Shown here piece after piece: positions 1-8,614 of a DNA stretch of 64,000 nt. The notes under the pieces are model-generated. The model was not told where the DNA came from and did not search any database. It saw only the letters and a list, made by a program, of their open reading frames with translations. The translations under genes were made by a program, and so were the position numbers. The stretch comes from Ornithinibacillus bavariensis (GTDB lineage Bacteria; Bacillota; Bacilli; Bacillales; Amphibacillaceae): assembly GCF_018333235.1 (NCBI RefSeq), contig NZ_BORP01000001.1:62001-126000 (forward strand), read 5' to 3'. The first letter of the stretch is position 1. The number at the start of each line of letters is the position of its first letter.

Positions 1-345
1 CGCTTGATCTACAATTGGACTAGTAAATTTTTCTGTCATTTCCATGGATATTGGCCCAATCTCAATAAAACCAAAGCCTAAATTAGTAAACGCCCTAGTT
101 CCTGAAAGTAGTGGATCAATTTTACCAGATAAACCCACAGGATTTGGAAAGTCAATCCCATGTATTTCTTGTCGAATTAAAATAGAGCTTTCTTCTCTTC
201 CTAAAAAATTTATAATCCTAGGTCCAATCCCAAATGGGAGTGAAGCGATGCTATTCATTCCTTTGTGAATGAACTCCCTTGATATAGTTGGTGGTAATTT
301 AAATAACAACGGTTTAAAAATTCCATGATAAGACCAATCCGGCAT
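1..345 (-). CDS. Dihydroorotate dehydrogenase-like flavoprotein, 5' part only
   Basis: The first 115 codons of a gene that runs off the window start. The reading frame contains FPNPVGLSGKIDP followed by LGFGFIEIGP, which matches the FMN-binding start of the class-2 dihydroorotate dehydrogenase barrel (typically PVGLAAGFDKN and LGFGFVEVG). The family oxidises dihydroorotate to orotate in pyrimidine synthesis. The usual AGFDKN segment reads SGKIDP here, so this may be a paralogue with another role. The start at 345 is chosen because AGGGGG lies 6 nt upstream; an ATG two codons earlier abuts that site. Family assignment is fairly sure, exact function is not. Confidence 0.75.
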   Translation of the reverse strand, partial: MPDWSYHGIFKPLLFKLPPTISREFIHKGMNSIASLPFGIGPRIINFLGREESSILIRQEIHGIDFPNPVGLSGKIDPLLSGTRAFTNLGFGFIEIGPISMEMTEKFTSPIVDQA

Positions 346-410
346 AAACATCCCCCTAGTTCAACCAGTTATCCTTATAGTAGCATGTTCATCCTTGGGT
401 GTCAGTTCAT

Positions 411-465
411 GTTAAAAAGTGAAGGCTAAAACCGAAAAATCGTTGGACTTTTGGTTTTAGCCTTC
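411..465 (-). terminator. Intrinsic terminator after the SDR gene
   Basis: A 13-bp perfect stem (GAAGGCTAAAACC at 421-433 and GGTTTTAGCCTTC at 453-465) is followed on the minus strand by ACTTTTTAAC. It separates the SDR gene from the dihydroorotate dehydrogenase-like gene. Confidence 0.8.
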
Positions 466-487
466 AGCTAATCATCTTTAATTTGTA

Positions 488-1249
488 TTAAAATGCAGCT
501 GTCCAACCACCATCAGCTGTAATAACAGATCCATTTACAAAGCTTGATTCATCAGATGCTAAGAACAGTGCAACCTGGGCAATTTCTTCTGGTTGTCCAA
601 TTCGAGGAATGACTCCTTGTACAGGCTTTGTACGTTCTATACCAAATGGATTAACATTTTTCATCGAAGCGGAAATATTGGTTGCAACTGCACCAGGTGC
701 TATAGCATTGCAGCGAATACCTTTTTGTGCATACATATAACCGGTATTTTTCGTTAAGCCAATAACAGCATGCTTAGATGCTCCGTAAGTTGCACCTGCA
801 TGGGCACCATTTAAGCCACCGGTTGATGCTGTGTTAATAATAACACCTGATTCTTTTTCGAGGAAAATCGGTATTGCTTTGCGCATCGCACGCATAACAC
901 CCTTCGTATTGATTTCAAAAATTAGATCCCAGCGCTCATCCATAATATCTGCAACTGGTTCGAATCCATCCATAATACCGGCATTATTAACTAAAATATC
1001 TAGTGTGCCAAATTTTTTTACTGCTGTATCAATCATATTGTCAACATCTTCTTGTTTGGCAACATTTACTTGAACAGCTATTGCTTCTCCATTATTCTCA
1101 GTAATTCCTTTAACTACCTCTTCTGCTCCCTCTAGGTTAAGGTCTGCTACAATAACTTTTGCGCCTTCCTTGGCATAAAGTTCTGCAATAGCCTTCCCCA
1201 TCCCTGAAGCTGCACCAGTAACCACCGCTACTTTGTTTTTTAATTTCAA
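488..1249 (-). CDS. SDR family NAD(P)-dependent oxidoreductase
   Basis: A 253-residue classical short-chain dehydrogenase/reductase, usual length for the family. It has the nucleotide-binding TGAASGMG (residues 11-18), NNAG (88-91), and the catalytic Ser142, Tyr155 and Lys159 in YGASK. Such enzymes interconvert alcohols and ketones or aldehydes in the cytosol; the substrate cannot be read from the sequence, though the glucose 1-dehydrogenase/3-oxoacyl-ACP reductase subgroup is nearest. Start is a TTG with GGAGG about 8 nt upstream. It is divergent from a TetR gene, and a near-perfect palindrome lies in the shared intergenic region, so TetR control is likely. The product ends ADGGWTAAF, the usual SDR C-terminal style. 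Confidence 0.9.
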   Translation of the reverse strand: MKLKNKVAVVTGAASGMGKAIAELYAKEGAKVIVADLNLEGAEEVVKGITENNGEAIAVQVNVAKQEDVDNMIDTAVKKFGTLDILVNNAGIMDGFEPVADIMDERWDLIFEINTKGVMRAMRKAIPIFLEKESGVIINTASTGGLNGAHAGATYGASKHAVIGLTKNTGYMYAQKGIRCNAIAPGAVATNISASMKNVNPFGIERTKPVQGVIPRIGQPEEIAQVALFLASDESSFVNGSVITADGGWTAAF

Positions 1250-1346
1250 CGTAATCTCCTCCTCTTAATTGAAGAAAATATTGAACACTTGTACAATAAA
1301 ATTATACGTCATTACCACTAGTAGTACAAACAACAGAAAATGTAAT

Positions 1347-1368
1347 AACCGTTAATTAATCAACGGTT
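1347..1368. promoter_or_regulatory. Probable TetR operator palindrome
   Basis: A 22-bp inverted repeat with arms AACCGTT and AACGGTT has one mismatched pair. It lies between the divergent SDR and TetR genes and ends 36 nt before the TetR start. Size and position fit a TetR-dimer operator serving both genes. Binding by the neighbouring regulator is inferred. Confidence 0.55.
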
Positions 1369-1403
1369 TTTAAAAGAAGTGTATACTAATGGAGGAAAAA
1401 AAT

Positions 1404-2012
1404 ATGAAAAAGGATTTGCGAATTGTAAAAACACAGGCAAGTTTACGGCATGCACTACTAGCATTACTAAAAACGAAGCCTCTCGAAGCTATTACCATAG
1501 CAGAGCTGTGTCGCTTAGCTAATATAAATAGAGGAACATTTTATCTGCATTATAAGGATGTTCATGATGTATTTAAGCACTATCTAGAGGTTATCGTAAA
1601 TGATTTAAAGCAGTCCTATGAGGAGCCGATTTTTAAGACAAATTATAATATAGAAAATATCCAAGCAGATATGATTAAAATATTTCATCATGTAAAGAAA
1701 TACCAAGACTTTTACCAAATCATCTTTGATGAACGAATTCCAATGATGTATTACTATTTGTTTTTTGATACGGTCCGGTCATTCATGAAGGATTCTCTTA
1801 CTAATGAAATCTTTATAAAGGAACAAGCGATAGATATAGATTATTTAATTAGCTATCAAACGAATGCAATTATAGGCATCATCATTGAATGGCATAAAGA
1901 AGGCTACAAGACATCTTTTCAGGAACTAAACCAACAGCTTATTGCGATTTTATCAATTCATAGCCCGTTTAGGGAAAGGATGAAGGAGGATGAAATATGG
2001 AAAAAATCATGA
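1404..2012 (+). CDS. TetR/AcrR family transcriptional regulator
   Basis: A 202-residue regulator. The N-terminal helix-turn-helix reads ITIAELCRLANINRGTFYLHY, the classical TetR recognition region, and the C-terminal half is the helical ligand/dimer domain of the Firmicutes type. Start at 1404 is preferred over the ATG at 1389 because GGAGG at 1391-1395 is correctly spaced only for 1404. The last 16 nt overlap the start of the response-regulator gene, so the two are translationally coupled. This puts a TetR repressor in the same transcript as a Bce-type two-component system. It may repress the divergent SDR gene and its own operon. Confidence 0.88.
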   Translation: MKKDLRIVKTQASLRHALLALLKTKPLEAITIAELCRLANINRGTFYLHYKDVHDVFKHYLEVIVNDLKQSYEEPIFKTNYNIENIQADMIKIFHHVKKYQDFYQIIFDERIPMMYYYLFFDTVRSFMKDSLTNEIFIKEQAIDIDYLISYQTNAIIGIIIEWHKEGYKTSFQELNQQLIAILSIHSPFRERMKEDEIWKKS

Positions 2013-2701
2013 TTGTGGAAGATGACTTGAAAATTGCCGAATATCTGCAAAACTATATTACGAAATATGGATATGATGTGACGCTAACAGAGAACTTTGA
2101 AAACTTGATGGAAGAGTTTCGAAAAGAACTTCCTGACCTTGTCTTATTAGATATTAATTTACCTAGCTATGATGGCTACTATTGGTGTAGACAAATCCGT
2201 AATGAATCGATTTGCCCAGTAATTTTCATTTCCGCTCGGACAGGAGAGATGGATCAGGTAATGGCACTAGAAAATGGTGGTGATGATTTCATTACGAAGC
2301 CATTTCATCCCGATATCGTCATGGCTAAGATTAGAAGTCAACTTCGACGTGCGTATGGTGAGTATGCCTCCAAACATGAAGAAAGAGTGTTAGTACAGGA
2401 TGGTCTTCAATTATTTCCAGAGCGGTTAGAACTGCGATATGGAAAGGCTGTCGTAACATTAACAAAAAAGGAAACGGATATTATGGAAAGCCTGATGGAT
2501 CGTTTCCCACGTGTTGCGGGAAGAGAGGATTTGCTTATTAAGTTATGGGACGACCAAGCATATATTGATGAAAATACACTGAATGTTAATATCACGCGTG
2601 TCCGAAAGAAGCTACAAGATTTGGGTGTCGAGGATGCTATTGAAACAGTTAGAGGAGCAGGTTATCGACTACGAATAACGTGGAAAGAGGCAAAGGGATG
2701 A
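1997..2701 (+). CDS. OmpR-family response regulator (BceR type)
   Basis: A 234-residue regulator with a receiver domain (phospho-acceptor Asp52 in LLDINLP, conserved Lys101 in TKPF) and a C-terminal winged-helix domain ending in the typical ETVRGAGYRLR. AAGGAGG sits 7 nt before the ATG. It overlaps the TetR gene upstream and the kinase downstream (ATGA). Followed by an intramembrane-sensing kinase and a BceAB-type transporter, it most likely activates the transporter genes when a cell-wall-active peptide is sensed. That role is inferred from the well-known Bce module layout. Confidence 0.92.
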   Translation: MEKIMIVEDDLKIAEYLQNYITKYGYDVTLTENFENLMEEFRKELPDLVLLDINLPSYDGYYWCRQIRNESICPVIFISARTGEMDQVMALENGGDDFITKPFHPDIVMAKIRSQLRRAYGEYASKHEERVLVQDGLQLFPERLELRYGKAVVTLTKKETDIMESLMDRFPRVAGREDLLIKLWDDQAYIDENTLNVNITRVRKKLQDLGVEDAIETVRGAGYRLRITWKEAKG

Positions 2702-3699
2702 AACTATTTTTGCGAGATCATGTTCTTCTTATCATTCTACAATGTGTTCAGTGTACCATTCTACCATTACTATTTTGGTTGGATGGGTATCGGAACATTA
2801 AATTAATTGGATATGCGGTATTTCTATCCTTCTTTTTATTTAGCTGTTTTCTCGTATATCGATGGTTTAGTCGAATGTATTATTATAAGCGATTGTCTAA
2901 TCCAATCGATAGCTTAGATGGTTCCTTAGAGCGGACAGATCAAACGTCTATAGCAGAGGCACTTGATCAATTATTACGTTCACAATACCACCTATACCAA
3001 GAGGAGCTTCAGAGAGCAAAGGAGAGTCAAGAGGAGCATATTCTTTTTATGGACCGCTGGGTGCATCAAATGAAGACGCCTCTTTCTGTTATCGAGTTAA
3101 CGGCACAAAGCATTGATGAGCCAGAATCGTCTAGCATAAGGGAAGAAACAGAGAGGATGCGGAATGGGTTGAATACCGTGTTATATATGGCTAGGCTTCG
3201 AACTATAGAGGAAGATTTTCAAATAAAGCCCGTTGTTTTATCGAAGCTTGTACATGAAGTGAACCAAGAAAACAAACGGTTTTTCATCCGAAGTGAGGTA
3301 TACCCGCACCTTCAAGAAGATAAATTAGGGATTACGGTAGAGACGGATGAAAAGTGGCTTTTCTTTATGTTGTCCCAGCTCATTCATAATGCTGTTAAAT
3401 ATTCCTCTGGGAAGAGCAAGAGTATTATCATTTCACTATATGAACGAGCTGGAAAGGCAATACTAGAAGTGAAGGATTTTGGGGTAGGGATTCCTGTCGT
3501 AGACCAAAAGCGTGTATTTAAGAAGTTTTTTACCGGAGAAAATGGGCGGAGCTTTCGTGAATCAACAGGAATGGGACTTTATTTAGTGAAGGAGGTAAGT
3601 GAAAGGCTAGAGCATCGTATTGAGCTTGAATCTGAGGAAAATCGCGGTACTACAATCCGGATTGTTTTTTCTAAGTCACAAAACCTTACACCAATGTAA
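2698..3699 (+). CDS. Intramembrane-sensing histidine kinase (BceS type)
   Basis: A 333-residue kinase with two membrane segments (about residues 9-28 and 35-56) and almost no extracellular loop, as in BceS-type kinases that sense through their partner transporter. The H-box is RWVHQMKTPLS with His123; Asn231 lies in the N-box (IHNAVKYS); D260FGVG and GMGL (291-294) form the ATP pocket. The start at 2698 overlaps the regulator stop as ATGA and has a purine-rich site upstream; an earlier in-frame ATG at 2680 is less likely. A stem-loop lies over the stop codon. Confidence 0.92.
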   Translation: MKLFLRDHVLLIILQCVQCTILPLLFWLDGYRNIKLIGYAVFLSFFLFSCFLVYRWFSRMYYYKRLSNPIDSLDGSLERTDQTSIAEALDQLLRSQYHLYQEELQRAKESQEEHILFMDRWVHQMKTPLSVIELTAQSIDEPESSSIREETERMRNGLNTVLYMARLRTIEEDFQIKPVVLSKLVHEVNQENKRFFIRSEVYPHLQEDKLGITVETDEKWLFFMLSQLIHNAVKYSSGKSKSIIISLYERAGKAILEVKDFGVGIPVVDQKRVFKKFFTGENGRSFRESTGMGLYLVKEVSERLEHRIELESEENRGTTIRIVFSKSQNLTPM

Positions 3700-3703
3700 G
3701 GTT
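3682..3703 (+). other. Stem-loop over the kinase stop codon
   Basis: A perfect 9-bp stem (AACCTTACA and TGTAAGGTT) with loop CCAA spans the end of the kinase gene. No T-tract follows, so it looks like an mRNA stability or attenuation element between the regulatory and transport halves of the Bce-type module rather than a full terminator. Confidence 0.45.
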
Positions 3704-3780
3704 AATGAAAGCATAATCGATAGTTAGCCACTGTTGAGAAGGGCTATACTACATATAACGAGATAGAAAGGAGTACGATT

Positions 3781-4545
3781 ATGCTTAAAATAAAGAAAGT
3801 AGGTAAGGTATACGAAGGAAAGGTTGCATATAGAGCATTAACAGATATTGATTTAGAGGTTGAAAAAGGTGAATTCGTGGCAATAATGGGGCCGTCTGGT
3901 AGTGGGAAAACTACACTGCTTAATATTATTTCAACCATTGATGAGCCAACTGCAGGAGTGGTTGAAATCGATGGCAAAAGTCCACATCAGCTTAAAAAGA
4001 ATGAGCTTGCAAAGTTTCGTAGACAGGAGCTTGGGTTTATTTTTCAGGACTTTAATTTATTACACACATTAACAGTTGAAGAAAATATCGTTCTACCATT
4101 AACTCTAGATGGCGCAAGAATAAAGGAAATGAAAGAAAAAGCGAGTACGATTGCTGAGAAGCTAGGGATTGGTGCAATTATGAATAAACGTACCTATGAG
4201 ATATCTGGTGGTCAAGCACAGCGTGTGGCTATTGCTCGCGCCATGATTCATGAACCGAAGCTTCTTCTTGCTGATGAGCCAACAGGAAATCTAGACTCCA
4301 AAGCGTCGAAGGATGTAATGGAAATGCTTGTTTCTATTAATGAAAAAGAACAAACTAGTCTATTGATGGTAACCCATGATCCACAGGCAGCTAGCTATTC
4401 GGATCGCGTTATCTTTATCAGAGACGGGAAGCTACATTCGGAAATACACCATGGAGAGTCAAGACAAGCATTTTTCCAAAAGATTATAGACATGCTCTCC
4501 TTGATGGGAGGCGATGGCAATGACCTTTCGTCAGTTCGCGTTTAA
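3781..4545 (+). CDS. Bacitracin/peptide-type ABC transporter ATPase (BceA type)
   Basis: A 254-residue ABC ATPase. Walker A GPSGSGKT is at residues 37-44, the signature SGGQAQR at 142-148, and Walker B LLLADEP at 161-167, followed by TGNLDS. This is the MacB/LolD/BceA subfamily that drives FtsX-type permeases. AAAGGAG precedes the ATG. It overlaps the permease start by 26 nt, which implies coupled translation. In the Bce systems the pair confers resistance to cell-wall-targeting peptides and signals to the kinase. The resistance substrate here cannot be read from the sequence. Confidence 0.92.
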   Translation: MLKIKKVGKVYEGKVAYRALTDIDLEVEKGEFVAIMGPSGSGKTTLLNIISTIDEPTAGVVEIDGKSPHQLKKNELAKFRRQELGFIFQDFNLLHTLTVEENIVLPLTLDGARIKEMKEKASTIAEKLGIGAIMNKRTYEISGGQAQRVAIARAMIHEPKLLLADEPTGNLDSKASKDVMEMLVSINEKEQTSLLMVTHDPQAASYSDRVIFIRDGKLHSEIHHGESRQAFFQKIIDMLSLMGGDGNDLSSVRV

Positions 4546-6412
4546 TAATGTTCTCCGCAATAAGCGCCTGTACGTAGCATATTTTTTAAGTAGTTTATTT
4601 ACAGTAATGGTTTTTTTCACGTTTGCTAACTTTGCTTTTCACCCTGTTTTTACAGGTGGTACTGTAGATTCCAAGGCCCTCTTTAGTATGGCAGTAGCTG
4701 GTGGAATCATCTATATCTTTTCTTTCTTCTTTGTATTGTACTCGATGAGCTCATTTTTACAGTCAAGAAAGAAAGAGTTTGGGCTATTGATGTTACAAGG
4801 AGCATCCACGACCCAGATCCGGCTAATGGTGTTTATGGAAAATATACTAGTAGGGTTTCTAGCGACAGTTGGTGGAATTCTTCTTGGTTTAGTATTTTCC
4901 AAGGCTGTTCTCCTCATTGCTGAAAATGTGTTAATTGTTAATGAATCTCTAAATTTCTATTTTCCATCACTTGCTATTGGAGTTACATTCATTAGCTTTA
5001 TGGTATTATTCTTGTTTATTTCTATGTTCGTAGCGTTTATTCTACGTACGAAAAAATTGATAGATTTAATTAAAGGAGATAAACAGTCAAAAGGGGAACC
5101 AAAAGCAAATATATTCTTAGCTATTTTTGCTGCACTCTTACTAATTATCGGCTATGGAGTTGCCTTAACTGTAAAGGGCGCACTAGTCGTTTACGCTATG
5201 ATTCCAGTTATTGTAGTGGTAATACTCGGTACGTATCTTTTATTTACACAGCTTAGTGTATACATCATAAGAAAACTAAAAGGGAATCGTACAATTTTTT
5301 GGCGAAAGACGAATATGCTTTTATTTTCAGATTTGTCATTTCGAATGAAGGATAATGCTAGGACATTTTTTATGGTAGCGATTATTTCGACTGTTGCTTT
5401 TAGTGCTATAGGTACTTTATTTGGATTTCAATCTTATCTTACAAAAGGCATGGTACAGGCAAATCCATTTTCCATCACGTATTTTTCATATGCAGATGAT
5501 ACGGATAAGGATATTAATAACGAATTAAATCAAATCCAAGCCATCCTAAATGAAAAAGATATTCATTCTGAGATGAAGCAGATAGCGCTAAATTATTATT
5601 CATCTCCATACAGAGATGAAGGTGTATTATTTGTAAAGGCATCCGATTATAACAACTTTGCCAGACTCGTTGGTGAAAAAGAGATTCATCCGGGGGAAAA
5701 AGAAGCTATTGTAGTGGACCAGAGTTCGAAAATTTTATCGTATTCCAATCCTAGTGATCAACTAATGGAATCTACTATTAAATTGGAAAATGGTGCAGAA
5801 CTAACCCCAACGGCTAAAATAGAAACTGAAATTTTACCGGAGTTTAATGGTTACTATATTATTACAGATAATAATTATGAACAATTAGGTTCTCCACTAA
5901 GAAGTAGTATGTATTATGTATGGCAAGTGGATAAAGGACAAACAGACAAAGTAGTTGAAGCTGGGGAAAAGATATCTGAAAAGGTCCCGTATAAAGCACA
6001 GTCCGTTGATTATAATGTTTATCAAATCAATAAGACCTTTGGACCAATCTTATTTATTGGCTTATTCATTGGTATAGTATTCTTTGTTTCAGCAGGAAGC
6101 TTTCTGTACTTTAGGTTATACTCAGATTTGGAAGATGATAAGCGTAAGTTTGGTTCAGTTGCTAAAATGGGCTTAACACAAAATGAATTGAAAAAAATAG
6201 TAAATCGACAGACTGCCTTGTTATTTTTTGCTCCAATTATTGTTGCGTTAATTCACGGAGCAGTTGCATTAACTGCTTTATCTCACATGTTTGACTTTAA
6301 TTTAATGAAGGAAGCAACATTTGTATTAGGTAGTTTTGCCTTGATTCAAATCATTTATTTTTTAATTGTTCGGTTATTCTATGTTAAACAGTTAAAGCAT
6401 GCTATTTATTAA
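4520..6412 (+). CDS. FtsX-domain ABC permease (BceB type)
   Basis: A 630-residue permease, close to the usual BceB length of about 640. Ten hydrophobic segments are arranged as one, three, then further groups, with a large extracellular region (about residues 310-500) between segments, the peptide-sensing domain of the family. FtsX-like domains lie near residues 60-190 and at the C terminus. The start is placed at 4520 (GGGAGG 8 nt upstream); the ATG at 4514 is too close to the site. It is the last gene of the module and is followed by an intrinsic terminator. Confidence 0.92.
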   Translation: MTFRQFAFNNVLRNKRLYVAYFLSSLFTVMVFFTFANFAFHPVFTGGTVDSKALFSMAVAGGIIYIFSFFFVLYSMSSFLQSRKKEFGLLMLQGASTTQIRLMVFMENILVGFLATVGGILLGLVFSKAVLLIAENVLIVNESLNFYFPSLAIGVTFISFMVLFLFISMFVAFILRTKKLIDLIKGDKQSKGEPKANIFLAIFAALLLIIGYGVALTVKGALVVYAMIPVIVVVILGTYLLFTQLSVYIIRKLKGNRTIFWRKTNMLLFSDLSFRMKDNARTFFMVAIISTVAFSAIGTLFGFQSYLTKGMVQANPFSITYFSYADDTDKDINNELNQIQAILNEKDIHSEMKQIALNYYSSPYRDEGVLFVKASDYNNFARLVGEKEIHPGEKEAIVVDQSSKILSYSNPSDQLMESTIKLENGAELTPTAKIETEILPEFNGYYIITDNNYEQLGSPLRSSMYYVWQVDKGQTDKVVEAGEKISEKVPYKAQSVDYNVYQINKTFGPILFIGLFIGIVFFVSAGSFLYFRLYSDLEDDKRKFGSVAKMGLTQNELKKIVNRQTALLFFAPIIVALIHGAVALTALSHMFDFNLMKEATFVLGSFALIQIIYFLIVRLFYVKQLKHAIY

Positions 6413-6571
6413 AAACGAGGGATTCCAATTTTTGATAAAATTGAACACCTTTAATACGAATAGAAATAGTGATTTCATTGCTATAAAGTCAAACAATGAC
6501 TATAATTGATATTAGAGCATATATTAATTTATTATAGGCTATTGTAGCATGAAATCAGTCCAAATTTTCTA

Positions 6572-6617
6572 GGACTTGTGCAATCTCTTTTTTACTTGCG
6601 CACGTCCTTTTTTTCAT
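6572..6617 (+). terminator. Intrinsic terminator of the Bce-type module
   Basis: GGACTTGTGCAA pairs with TTGCGCACGTCC (one mismatch, one G-U) and is followed by a run of seven T residues. It lies about 160 nt after the permease stop. Confidence 0.75.
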
Positions 6618-6659
6618 AAATCGCTATATAGACAGAATAACGAATAGTAGGTGGTAATC

Positions 6660-7061
6660 ATGAAGAATATGAAACGGATTTTGTATATTCTACTTGGATT
6701 CATATCTTTTGGAATAGGTGTAGCGGGTACTGTGCTTCCAGTATTGCCTGGTGGACCATTTTTTCTATTTGCATCCTATTGTTTTGCAAAAAGCTCAGAA
6801 CGTCTTGAAAAATGGTTCAAGCGGACCTCCTTCTATAAAAGGTATGTCGATCGATACTTCTTAAGAAAAGCGATGACAAGGATGGAAAAAATCCGGATTA
6901 ATTTAATAGCTGATTTTTTTATTTTGCTATCAATTATTTTTGTGAAGATTCTTTTGGTAAGGATTATCATGGTTCTACTTGCTGTTATTAAGCATTACTA
7001 TTTCATCAAGAAAATAAAGACCATCAAGCCAGATGAGATAGATTTATATGAGCTAGCTTAA
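6660..7061 (+). CDS. DUF454 (YbaN-like) small membrane protein
   Basis: A 133-residue protein with an N-terminal membrane hairpin (about residues 5-40) containing GxxGxxLPVLPGGPFFL, the hallmark of the DUF454/YbaN family. A basic, aromatic segment follows, then two hydrophobic stretches. The family is widespread and its function is unknown. Start at 6660 has TAGGTGG about 6 nt upstream; a GTG three codons earlier overlaps that site. It is a monocistronic gene between two terminators. Confidence 0.85.
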   Translation: MKNMKRILYILLGFISFGIGVAGTVLPVLPGGPFFLFASYCFAKSSERLEKWFKRTSFYKRYVDRYFLRKAMTRMEKIRINLIADFFILLSIIFVKILLVRIIMVLLAVIKHYYFIKKIKTIKPDEIDLYELA

Positions 7062-7071
7062 AGAAATACTA

Positions 7072-7103
7072 AAGCCTGTCCTAACTATAGGGCAGGCTTT
7101 TTG
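7072..7103 (+). terminator. Intrinsic terminator after the DUF454 gene
   Basis: AGCCTGTCCT pairs with AGGGCAGGCT (one G-U pair) and is followed by TTTTTG. Confidence 0.85.
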
Positions 7104-7180
7104 TTTTGGAAGAAATAGTAGATGAGGGTTACTAATCATCACGCACTGAAAATCTTGTTTATTATTAAATTATTTTTCTA

Positions 7181-7232
7181 TTGACATATATACTGAGTAA
7201 ATATATACTCAGTATATATTTACTCAGTATAT
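7181..7232 (+). promoter_or_regulatory. SigA-type promoter with triple PadR-type operator
   Basis: TTGACA (7181-7186) and TATACT (7204-7209) are separated by exactly 17 nt. Three copies of the near-palindromic heptamer ACTSAGT, each flanked by A/T, are centred at 7195, 7210 and 7225, exactly 15 bp apart. They cover the spacer, the -10 box and the transcription start. The operon ends in a PadR gene, and AT-rich palindromes of this kind fit PadR regulators. Autorepression is inferred. Confidence 0.8.
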
Positions 7233-7250
7233 AAAAAGTGAGGGAGATTG

Positions 7251-7898
7251 ATGCAGTTTTTACTCGATTATCAATGGGAAATTTTTATTTTATTAGAAGT
7301 ACTTTCTCTTGTTTCAATCTTATTATTTGGGATAGTACGGTATTTATTAAGTAAGAAGAAAAGTAGTGTACTATTTTTATTTTTATTTCTTGTATTGCTC
7401 TTAATGGAGGCTGCTTTAGCAGTTGTTCTATACAGAGAGACTGGAGAAATTTCCACTTTTCAAATTGTTATTACTATCTTTGTCATCTATGCATGTACAT
7501 TTGGAATCGGCGATTTTAAAAAACTGGATCGTTATATGAGATTGAAAATAGGAAATTGGCGTGGAATCGATTTACTAACTGAAGAAGATAAATTATTAAT
7601 GAGGAAACAGAAGGATCCCAGATATATTGCACAAAAATATCGATACAGTTCCATGATACATTTCGTTATCTTTGTATGTGCTCAGGCTATCTTTTGGTAT
7701 ATCGGATTGGGTAGTATCGAGAAAGTAATTTCTTATCTTACAGATTTATCTTGGATAGGAACATCCAATGTAGAAAACACTCCTTATCCGAACGAGGTAT
7801 TATATGGGATATCACAGGTTTGGGGATTAGTATTTATTATTGATTTTATATATTCGTGGTCCTATACCATATTTCCATCAAAACAAGGAGGTGAATAG
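7251..7898 (+). CDS. Membrane protein of unknown function in PadR-controlled ABC operon
   Basis: A 215-residue integral membrane protein I do not recognise. It has hydrophobic segments near residues 8-33, 40-60 and 68-88, a charged cytosolic stretch with LTEEDKLLMRKQKDPRY, and two further segments (about 135-155 and 190-208). GAGGGAG lies 4-5 nt before the ATG; a TTG one codon earlier is possible. It is the first gene after the PadR-type promoter, 2 nt from the ATPase gene, so it probably works with the exporter. No signal peptide or catalytic motif is visible. Confidence 0.8.
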   Translation: MQFLLDYQWEIFILLEVLSLVSILLFGIVRYLLSKKKSSVLFLFLFLVLLLMEAALAVVLYRETGEISTFQIVITIFVIYACTFGIGDFKKLDRYMRLKIGNWRGIDLLTEEDKLLMRKQKDPRYIAQKYRYSSMIHFVIFVCAQAIFWYIGLGSIEKVISYLTDLSWIGTSNVENTPYPNEVLYGISQVWGLVFIIDFIYSWSYTIFPSKQGGE

Positions 7899-7900
7899 TG

Positions 7901-8614
7901 ATGATACAAGTGAAAGGTTTGCAGAAAAACTATAAAACTGCAACAGAAGAGATATCTATTTTAAAGGGCGTCGATTTTTCAGTTGAAGAAGGGGAGTTTG
8001 TTTGTATTATTGGGCCAAGTGGATCTGGCAAAACAACTTTACTCCATTTATTAGCTGGTCTTGACACCATATCGACTGGAACAATCGAATTGGATGGAGT
8101 TGATATTACTACAAAATCAGAAAAAGAACGAACGATTCTACGACGTAAAAAAATAGGCTTGATCTTTCAAAACTATCAATTGCTACCTACATTAACCGTC
8201 TATGAAAATATTATTTTCCCTTTACATGCGGATGGTAAAAAAGTTACACCGGATAAGGTTTTACAACTGCTACAGGATGTTGATTTAGTCGGATATGAAA
8301 AACGATTTCCTAGTGAACTAAGCGGCGGTCAGCAGCAACGGGTCGCCATTGCAAGAGCGCTAATTCATGAGCCTTCAATCCTCTTGGCAGATGAGCCTAC
8401 TGGTAACTTGGATAGACAACGGGCAAGTGACATTCTTGATTTACTAGCTAGGCTTCATCAAGAGAGAAAGCAAACTATAGTCATGGTAACACACGACATG
8501 TTTGCAGCAGGGTATGCAGATCGAATTGTATTATTTAAAGATGGCGTAATGGAAGCGGAAGTGAAAAGGGAGGATGAGGACTATGCTAAGTTCCTTTCGC
8601 GTTTCATGGCGTAA
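7901..8614 (+). CDS. MacB/LolD-type ABC transporter ATPase
   Basis: A 237-residue ATPase with Walker A GPSGSGKT (38-45), signature LSGGQQQ (140-146) and Walker B ILLADEP (160-166), followed by TGNLD. This is the ABC subfamily that partners FtsX-type permeases and acts on peptides or lipoproteins at the membrane rather than by classical transport. AAGGAGGTG is 7 nt before the ATG; a GTG one codon upstream is possible. It overlaps the permease gene by 32 nt. Confidence 0.9.
   Translation: MIQVKGLQKNYKTATEEISILKGVDFSVEEGEFVCIIGPSGSGKTTLLHLLAGLDTISTGTIELDGVDITTKSEKERTILRRKKIGLIFQNYQLLPTLTVYENIIFPLHADGKKVTPDKVLQLLQDVDLVGYEKRFPSELSGGQQQRVAIARALIHEPSILLADEPTGNLDRQRASDILDLLARLHQERKQTIVMVTHDMFAAGYADRIVLFKDGVMEAEVKREDEDYAKFLSRFMA

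Noticed and set aside
44..268. 74-residue plus-strand frame at the window start
   Set aside because: Antisense to the truncated dihydroorotate dehydrogenase-like gene, whose frame has clear family motifs.
3734..3759. SigA promoter before the BceA-type gene
   Set aside because: TTGAGA and TATAAC are only 14 nt apart, too close for a normal promoter; not reported as a feature.
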